A DNA stretch of 64,000 nucleotides from assembly GCF_001704415.2 (NCBI RefSeq), contig NC_030808.1, positions 131,827,089-131,891,088 on the forward strand. Direction: 5' to 3'. The position numbers and the translations under genes are program-made. This document shows, one piece after another, positions 57,546 to 64,000 of the stretch. The first letter of the stretch is position 1, and each line of letters opens with the position of its first letter. The notes under the pieces are model-generated. The model made no database searches. It saw nothing but the letters and a program-made list of their open reading frames with translations, and was not told the origin of the DNA. This DNA is from Capra hircus. Taxonomy: Eukaryota; Chordata; Mammalia; Artiodactyla; Bovidae.

Positions 57546-58184
57546 TCAATCAATTGCTGTGCTAGGTGTCGAGCTGAGGCTGCTCGGTGGAGAGGGAGTG
57601 AGAGAGACAGAAGCGCCCTGCCAGTTTCTGGGTTTTGTTGCTTCTGTGTCTCTGGCTGATTATTCTGGGGCCTTCCTCCTCAGCGCCACAGGAGATTCCA
57701 CAGCAGAACTGACTGCTTTCCGAGTTAAGCCCCGACTGCTCTGGGAGCTTCCTTCTGGTTTCTGCACCTGAAGAAGGTCTTACTAGCGGAAAGTTCTTAG
57801 GGACGGGAGCGAAAATGAGAAGCAAACAAAAAGGCCTGAACGTAGAGTCCTGAGAGAAAAATGTAAGACGTGTCCTTAACTTGAACCGCAAACCAAAATA
57901 AGCTGAGTCTGAGGGCCTTCGAAGCGCCCTGGTGCGTGGATAGCTTCCATTCTTGGTTGCCGTAGCCTTGCTGTGAGGACAGTGACTTTCGTTGACAGGT
58001 CTGTTCTTTCTTAGCTGCCCAGCCCCAGACACCTGCCATCAGTAAGTTGGTTCTCCCCACGGCGGAGCTTCAGACCCCATCACCTGCCTCTTCCTCCCCA
58101 GCCATCTCTGTGGCTCTGCTTAGGCGTTTGCCGCCCAGGGAAGCCTGGTAAGTGCACAGGTGTTTTCCCCATCCAGCTGCTGAA
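57546..58184 (+). other. Possible divergent noncoding transcript region next to the NCK1 promoter
   Basis: No repeat is recognised here. The plus strand carries consensus-like donors CA|GTAAGT with GT at 58042-58043 and TG|GTAAGT with GT at 58148-58149, downstream of the CpG island in the divergent direction. Human NCK1 is known to have a divergent noncoding transcript (NCK1-DT). No conserved coding frame is seen. Assignment is by position and splice motifs only. Confidence 0.3.
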
Positions 58185-58340
58185 AGAGCCAGACTTTTTG
58201 CGATTCCATGGATCTGAAGCCCACCAGGTTCCTCTTTCCATGGAATTTGCCAGGCAAGAATCCTGGAGCTTTTTGCCATTTCCTAGGGATACAACCAGCG
58301 TCTCCTGCACTGGCAAGGGGATTCTTTACCACCTGGGAAG
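58185..58340 (-). mobile_element. Bov-tA SINE, diverged, antisense
   Basis: Reversed body (gattccatggatctgaagccc, gccaggcaagaatcctgg) and a partial head ending 'ttctttaccacctgggaag'. Confidence 0.88.
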
Positions 58341-58344
58341 ACCT

Positions 58345-58640
58345 CCCTACCCCTACCTGGATTGTAAACTCAATCAGAAATCATGTCAGTCAGTACTGTT
58401 TTTCCCCAGTACCTAGCACATGGTAGTGTTAGGCACTTAGTCCTGTCTGACGCTTTGCGACCCCATGGACTGTAACACATGGAATTGTCCAGGCAAGAAT
58501 ACTGGGGTGGGTTGCCATTTCCTTCTCCAGGGGATCTTGGACCCAGGGATCGAACCCAAGTCTCCCACTTTGCAGGCAGATTCTAGCACATGGTAGATCA
58601 TCAGTAAGTATTGTTTAAGGCATTAGTACAGCTTCAATCC
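58345..58640 (+). repeat. L2/MIR-like repeat split by a Bov-tA
   Basis: 'ttgtaaactcaatcagaaatc...ttccccagtacctagcacatggtag' and, after the SINE, 'atcatcagtaagtattg' together form an old L2-type 3' region. Confidence 0.5.
58427..58582 (-). mobile_element. Bov-tA SINE, antisense, with perfect 14-bp target duplication
   Basis: Reversed body and head (gggatcgaacccaagtctccc). CTAGCACATGGTAG is present at 58413-58426 and 58583-58596. Confidence 0.95.
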
Positions 58641-58916
58641 CCAATTTCATTCATTTACGCTTTTCTGTATTTAACTTCAGAATTATTCATCTGTATCCTA
58701 ATAGAGGAATATGGTTCACTTGCCATATATAGGATCACATGGTCAAACATAAATCACCTGTGGCCCCTTCCTGGCCTCAAGTTGAGAGGGCAAGTGGACC
58801 AGGAAAATCTGGGCAGCAACTCCATCTGTATCCTGTAATTAGGATCTAAAGTTAATAATGTAAGTGGATTTTGGATTTATTCTAAGGATCTAAATACCTT
58901 TGTATATTTTATCATG
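58641..58916. other. Intergenic, nothing recognised
   Basis: Sequence between SLC35G2 and NCK1 with no coding signal. Confidence 0.5.
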
Positions 58917-59300
58917 GCTGCTATGGACTGAATTGTGTCCCCTCTCAAAATTCCTGTGTTGATGCTCTAACCCCCCAGTGTGACTGTATTTGGAGACAAG
59001 GCCTTTCAGAGATAATTTAGGTTAACTGAGGTGATAAGAGTGGGGCCCTAATCCTATAGAATTAGTGTCCTTTATAAGAAGTGACGGCAGAGACGTAGAC
59101 ACTGTCTTGCTGTCTGTCCTCACAACTAAAAGACACAGTGAGAAAGCAGCCATGTGCAAACCAGGAAGAGAGTGTTCACCAGAAACTAACCATGCTGGCA
59201 TCCGGACGTGGGACTTCCAATCTCCAAAACCGTGAGAAGTTTAATTGTTGTTTAAGCCACCCAGTCTATGGCATTTTGTTACAGCAGCCCACACTATTGT
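58917..59300 (+). mobile_element. MLT1-family LTR
   Basis: MaLR landmarks in order: 'tgctatggactgaattgtgtcccc', 'gtgtgactgtatttggag', 'gagtggggccctaatcc' and 'taagccacccagtctatggcattttgttacagcagccc'. Confidence 0.88.
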
Positions 59301-60599
59301 TATATCTCTGTCTAACAATAGTTTTATTTGTTGATACATCTTATAAAGTTTATGGATTGAGATATTTAATTCATTTTTGAAGCTGTATAAACCCATTGTC
59401 CAGAGGTTGAAACTATTTCTCCAAAATAGTTTCACACAACAAACTGTTAGGTACACCTGGCTCATAACGAACTTAGCTACACCTGGCTCAGTTCAGCTTT
59501 AGTTTTTTAACATGTGATGGGATTAGGAGAATGTGAATACAAACATAACAGGTAAAATAGTCCTTGCTATCAGGTAGCTTAAACCACTTCCATAAATGGG
59601 GAAAATAAACCCAGAAAAAAAATATGCTGAAGTCGTTTAATTTTAGATTTTATTTTGTAAGGGATTATGTATTTTGAATGTGTCAATGATCTGAACAGAC
59701 TGTGAGATTTTGATCCAGATCTCTTAACTACTATTGTGTGCCATCTGTTTAAGTAATAAAAAAAGGGAGAGAATTTTTTCATAAAAGGATTTTAGTTTCC
59801 TGTAAATACATGTTTTCCTTTTAACTTTTCTTTAAATGTTCCCTCATCACCCTATTCTTACCAGGAACTCAAGAAAGAAAGAAAGAAAGAAAAACTCAAA
59901 AAATACAAGAGAAAGAGAAGGAATTGAAGAATAAAAATAAGGATACAGAAATGAGAGGAAAGCATTGGGGTAGATAGACAGGAAGTCATGTATGGAATTG
60001 CTCAATAGTGTACTTAGACATATGGAGCCCATGTTTGTAAGGGGTGGGTGTTGTCCCAGAGACCTTTCACACTGTCTCCCCAACTTCCAAATAGAAACAT
60101 GTGCTTGACTTCTTCTTCCTCTCTTTTAGCAGAACTCAAACCAAAAATGGGAATCAACCCTGCTAATTAGTTCTGAGTGGACTAGCCAGAATCAGGCAAC
60201 AATATTTAGGTCAAAACTTATGACCTATGGACTAGAAATGGGGTTTCAGATACAGGTAGCTAATCAATCTAGGATAAGAACATATAGATAGTTCACTTGA
60301 TTCATCCCAGAGGAAAGAATTTGAAGACAAGGAAAGGAAAAATGAGCCTCCGTGTCTCAAGACCTTTCCCAGGAAACTATTGAGGACTTGTAGTTAGAAA
60401 TGATTAGAGAGAATGATCTGGTTTAATATCACTGTAAGGACTACATAGGACAAAACAAACAAAAACAAAATCCTACCTACTAAATCAGTAAGAAGTCACT
60501 AATCACAGGCTTGACTGTGAAGTGTAGAAATTAGTGAACCCTGGTAACTAAATTCACTTTCTGGGTTGAGTATTATTACTCTTTTATGGGAATTAATTA
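59301..60599. other. Intergenic, nothing recognised except a (GAAA)n tract
   Basis: Tandem GAAA units at about 59873-59893 lie in a purine-rich stretch. No coding signal. Confidence 0.5.
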
Positions 60600-60705
60600 A
60601 ACAAAAATTTATTGAGTTCAATCTGTGTTAAGCACTACAATACATACCAGAGATCTAAAAATCAGTCTTAAAGGAGCTCCATCCAATGTCAGAGAATGAA
60701 ATTTA
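60600..60705 (-). repeat. L2/MIR-like fragment
   Basis: 'aaaaatttattgagttcaatctgtgttaagcac...ttaaaggagctccatcc' is a reversed old-repeat pattern. Confidence 0.5.
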
Positions 60706-61019
60706 AACTGATACTTATTATTTGTATAGTAAATACAGCAATAGATGTCTACAGGGAGACATTAGGCCACAATGCGAGGGGAGGTGTGTGTGTGATCAGG
60801 CTAGTCAAGGTAAATAAGTAGGCAAAGAAGAGAAGGGCTTTTCACATAGAGGGGCCTCCATAAAAATTTTTTTTTAGTTTTTTAAAAAAGGAAGTACACA
60901 ACAGTAGAATATTGCTAGAGCAAAAGATGACAAAGTATAAGCAAGAGTGGGTTATGCAAGTTAAGGGCCTTTGTTTTATACTATAGGCAATGAGAAGACA
61001 TCAAAGGGTTTTCTTAACA

Positions 61020-61450
61020 GCACTTTAAACTGTCATTCTGTTGCTTTTTGGCCTCCACTGTTTCTGATGAGAAGCTAGCTGTAATTCTTATCATTGTTTT
61101 TCTGTAGGTCAGGCTGCTTTTAAGATTTGTTTCTTTATCTTAGTTTATCAACAGTTACACTATGTTTCTAGGTGTGGTTTTCTTTGTATTTATGCTGCTG
61201 GGGGGGTTCACTTATTTCCCTGGATGTGTGGATTGCTGGTTATTGTATCTTTTTATTGAATTTGGAAGACTCTAGGCCAGCATTTCTTCAAGTATTTTTT
61301 TCTGCCTGTTCTCTCTTTCTCTGTGACTACACTTACATTTATGCTAAATTTCTTACTCCTTAGTACAGGTCATTCCAAGATCTGTTCATTTTTTTTTCAA
61401 ATCTTTTTGTTTCTTTGCTTCAATTTGCATAATTTCTATTGAGAGCCAGT
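61020..61450. mobile_element. L1-like fragment, diverged
   Basis: 'ggcctccactgtttctgatgagaagctagctgtaattcttatc' and 'gtttctaggtgtggttttctttg' match an old L1 segment. I do not assign the strand. Confidence 0.6.
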
Positions 61451-61898
61451 AATTCCCAGAAAATCTGAATGTTAACATTTTCCCAAAAACACAAACACCC
61501 TACAAATGGCTGTGGGTTCCTTTGGGGTATTGTCCAAAGGCATGTTAGTCAAGAGAACAGAAATCAAAAGATATTACAACAGAGAACTTACCACTGGGTG
61601 TTGATGGACTGGAAAAGCAAAAAAAAGAATACTGAAGTAGCCCAGATGTGGTAACTACAGAGAGCAGCTATCACCTCTAACCTAGCAAGATACCGGCTGG
61701 CATAGGAAAAATGTAGTTTGTAGAGTCTGAGCCATAGCATCACATAGGAAAGTTATAGATGAGTGTATCTGAGGTTAAGATAGCTCAATAACAGTAACTT
61801 AATAACCAGTAACATATCAACATTTGTTTGTGCTAAATTAGTAAAAACTTCCCAGACTGGATCCAAATTAATGCTACCTTATGCAGTTTTACAGACTT
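61451..61898. other. Intergenic, nothing recognised
   Basis: Unassigned sequence without coding signal. Confidence 0.5.
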
Positions 61899-62130
61899 GT
61901 ACTCTTGCCTGGAAAATCCCATGGACGGAGGAGCCTGGAAGGCTGCAGTCAACAGGGTCGTGAAGAGTCAGACACGACTGAACAACTTCACTTTCACTTT
62001 TATGCATTGGAGAAGGAAATGGCAACCCACTCCAGTGTTCTTGCCTGGAGAATCCCAGGGGCAGGGGATCCTGGTGGGCTGCTGTCTCTGGGGTGACAGA
62101 GTTGGACACAACTGAAGCACCAGCAGCTCT
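61899..62130 (+). mobile_element. BOVA2 dimeric SINE, 5' truncated
   Basis: Begins at the same base of the family as the 50580 copy (gtactcttgcctgg), has both units and ends near 'gaagcaccagcagc'. It lies about 0.9 kb downstream of the SLC35G2 stop. Confidence 0.93.
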
Positions 62131-63023
62131 TTTGAAAAGAATCCAGTACACGAAGTTGTCAGTTTTCTGCTGTACTGTGATTACCGTTAGTGTCTTTTCC
62201 AGGAGTAAGGAGTACCTTTGCTGCAGCTCACACATGTACTTGCTACAAAATCATAAACAAGGGCAGGTTTGGAAGAGACCGGCATAACTGAGGGTGAGTA
62301 GACCCTCCTGCAGCATTCAGTCTCACACCATACGACACAAAATGGCATAGACTAAGTAGAGCTGGCAGGAATCCATGTTCTCCCTACCTCCATTTCCTAT
62401 GCATTGCCTAATATGGCCAGGGCAAGGAGAAGACAGTTTCCTTTCCTAAGGTAGGATGACCACCATTGCCAGTGAAAAACCAACTCCTTTCCTTTGTTGC
62501 CTCTTTCTTGCTTCAACTCCAGCTACTTTACCCAGCCCAATCATCTCTAGTTCCCTAATGCAAACAGATGACAATAACAGGGCTTGGTATTCAGCATTTC
62601 ATCTTACAGAGTTCTGAATATTGAAGGATTTTTGTTGAACACATAGAACACTGGACATGAACGTTTTTTCTAACTTCTTAATCTTTAGGACTGCTGAATT
62701 TCCACTGGAAAGGAGTCATTTCTTCAAGTCTTATGTTCTTTAGTGCTAAAAACTGACATTCTCTACCACCTTTTATTATTTATAATAAATAATAATGTAT
62801 AATAAAAATTACCTTTTATTGTTAACAGCAAAGAGACCAGATTCATGATATTCCACATAATTTAATATTTAGAAGACTAGAATAAATTTTTCTACATCTG
62901 TATATATTAATTATATATAGCACTCTGTCAGTTATACAACACAAAAAAAACATTTATAGGTGAACATTAAAATGGCAGTGTACCTATTAGTAACTGAACA
63001 TTAACAAGATAACAATCAAGTAT
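62131..63023 (-). other. SLC35G2 3' UTR and flank, no recognised repeat
   Basis: This stretch lies between a BOVA2 SINE and the SLC35G2 stop codon. It has no long frame and no repeat I recognise. The right part is probably SLC35G2 3' UTR; where the transcript ends is unknown. Confidence 0.4.
62772..62820 (-). terminator. SLC35G2: Candidate SLC35G2 polyadenylation signals
   Basis: On the minus strand, AATAAA hexamers occur at 62815-62820 and 62772-62777, about 200-250 bases after the stop codon. The region is AT-rich, so chance hexamers are possible, and longer 3' UTRs extending leftward cannot be excluded. Confidence 0.35.
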
Positions 63024-64000
63024 TCATTTAATGGGAGAGTCTAGTATTTCCTGATAATCCTGCCTTCTTAAATTCCTCCAGTAAAGTTTATAGCCAGCAA
63101 GGACAAAAACACTAATCATAATGATTACCCCTCCAAAGACATCATAGACACTAGGAAATATATGTAACACTAGAAGCTGCAACACCATTGCTACCACAAT
63201 CTCCAGATGTTGTACTGTGCTGACCAAAGCTGGATGGAATTTGTCTAAGGCATAATAAACTCCCAAGAAGGCTGCAGTAGAACAAATGCATATAGCAATT
63301 AGATAACTCCAGGTTTCTCCATCTAATGGGATGATGGGTTCTTGAAGAACAAACATAGTAGATATTCCCCAGACTGTTCCAGTCCAGCCAAATGTAAACA
63401 GTGCAGTCCACATGCTGATCTTCTCTTTAATGGATCTGTACACTATCATGGAAAGAGCAGTGGTGAGTCCAGCCATCACAGTCATAGTGTACCCAAAGGC
63501 TTCTTTCCAGGCATTTAGCAAAGAATTATCTTCATCAACAATGTTGGGGATCATGACAAGACAAACACCTAAGATGCTGCAAACAACTGTAGCCATGTCA
63601 ACATAAGCCATTTTCTCATCTACAAGTAAAAAAGCCAAAATGGCACTGAAGACAGTGGTTGTGGCTCTCCACATAGTGGTCCCATTGCTGGGAGGAACTA
63701 TTGAAAATGATGTATAAGCACAGGTGATAGAGATGACATTGCATACACCATAAAAGAAAAGTCGCAGTCTGTATCCACTTGGTCCAAAGGGCGCTTCCTG
63801 GTAGTAACACACAACTAACACAGATAAGACCTGCAAAACAGAACGGATAAAAATCAGTTCTAGAGATGGAACTTTGGAACGATCGGAAACAAGCCGAGTG
63901 ATAAGAGCTACACATCCATGAGCCAAAGCAGATCCAAACAGCACTATCCACATTTTTCTGGATTGAAAAATATTTTTTTCTGCAAAGCTTTGGAACTGTC
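63024..64000 (-). CDS. SLC35G2: Solute carrier family 35 member G2 (TMEM22), C-terminal part of the coding exon
   Basis: An uninterrupted frame runs from the window edge to a TGA at 63024-63026. It gives about 324 residues: 309 from the internal Met at 63953 plus 15 in-frame residues upstream. I recognise the protein as SLC35G2, about 412 residues in human, so roughly 88 N-terminal residues lie outside the window; the Met at 63953 is not the true start. Counting from that Met, about ten hydrophobic helices are visible (roughly 1-18, 31-52, 63-87, 91-112, 118-138, 151-174, 180-204, 217-238, 244-268 and 269-292). This is the ten-helix, two-EamA-repeat layout of the drug/metabolite transporter superfamily. 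The protein ends in a short polar cytosolic-type tail (LRRQDYQEILDSPIK). The family suggests a membrane transporter, but the substrate is not established. No frameshift or stop is seen, so the gene looks intact. NCK1 follows on the same strand. Confidence 0.95.
   Translation of the reverse strand, partial: QFQSFAEKNIFQSRKMWIVLFGSALAHGCVALITRLVSDRSKVPSLELIFIRSVLQVLSVLVVCYYQEAPFGPSGYRLRLFFYGVCNVISITCAYTSFSIVPPSNGTTMWRATTTVFSAILAFLLVDEKMAYVDMATVVCSILGVCLVMIPNIVDEDNSLLNAWKEAFGYTMTVMAGLTTALSMIVYRSIKEKISMWTALFTFGWTGTVWGISTMFVLQEPIIPLDGETWSYLIAICICSTAAFLGVYYALDKFHPALVSTVQHLEIVVAMVLQLLVLHIFPSVYDVFGGVIIMISVFVLAGYKLYWRNLRRQDYQEILDSPIK

Noticed and set aside
57208..57771. 187-codon plus-strand frame over the CpG island
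   Set aside because: Stop-poor because of high GC; composition is Arg/Pro/Ala-rich, with no domain, and it overlaps the probable NCK1 exon 1 in antisense.
57562..58060. Minus-strand frames of 156 and 87 codons upstream of NCK1
   Set aside because: No recognisable domain or splice context; overlapping frames in two phases argue against real coding.
59873..59893. (GAAA)n as a CRISPR-like or regulatory array
   Set aside because: Simple tandem repeat with no spacers.
63151..63951. Alternative frames overlapping SLC35G2 (63151-63411 minus, 63616-63951 minus, 63412-63606 plus)
   Set aside because: Shadows of the long conserved SLC35G2 frame.
63953..63953. Met at 63953 as the SLC35G2 start
   Set aside because: The frame stays open for 15 more codons to the window edge with family-like sequence, and the known protein is about 90-100 residues longer.
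1..64000. A previously undescribed multi-gene system
   Set aside because: Outside the two known genes the sequence is intron, intergenic DNA and decayed transposable elements; no cluster of unexplained conserved frames exists.

Overview
This window is mammalian nuclear DNA from a ruminant, most likely a bovid. The evidence is the repeat content: at least nine BovB (RTE) LINE fragments, many Bov-tA SINEs (a tRNA-like head joined to a Bov-A body), five BOVA2 dimers and several CHR/SINE2 tRNA-Glu-type SINEs. BovB-derived SINEs of this kind are diagnostic of Ruminantia. No tRNA or rRNA gene, CRISPR array or prokaryotic feature is present.

Only two protein-coding genes are supported, both on the minus strand and in tandem. 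At the right edge (63024-64000) lies the 3' part of the single-exon coding region of SLC35G2 (TMEM22), a multi-pass EamA/DMT-type membrane protein; about 324 codons are visible and the start lies beyond the window. About 5.5 kb further along the minus strand is a CpG island (about 56735-57545) that looks like the promoter and untranslated first exon of NCK1. The first coding exon of NCK1, which encodes its whole first SH3 domain, is at 5194-5437. Most of the window (about 5.4-57.3 kb) is therefore NCK1 intron 1, and 1-5193 is intron 2. The human 3q22 order SLC35G2-NCK1 is the same, so this appears to be conserved synteny.

The intron is a layered repeat landscape. A large old L1 in plus orientation runs from about 15.2 to 21.65 kb and is split by an MLT1 LTR, a MER5A element, a Bov-tA/BovB block, further Bov-tA copies and a CHR-type SINE. 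A second L1-in-L1 nest lies at 5.6-8.58 kb. An endogenous retrovirus solo LTR sits inside a Bov-tA SINE (27.27-28.11 kb). A mariner-type miniature element lies at 26842-26920, and a hAT-type miniature element with a perfect 8-bp target duplication at 46092-46275. The stretch at about 53.3-56.7 kb, next to the promoter, is nearly free of recognisable repeats.

I found no previously undescribed gene system. The most useful observations are the insertion histories, rearranged SINE/BovB copies, the promoter architecture (G-rich motifs, two candidate first-exon donors, possible divergent transcription) and a few unassigned blocks. Repeat names come from remembered family consensus patterns, not from a search, so subfamily names are tentative and edges are approximate unless a target-site duplication is given.
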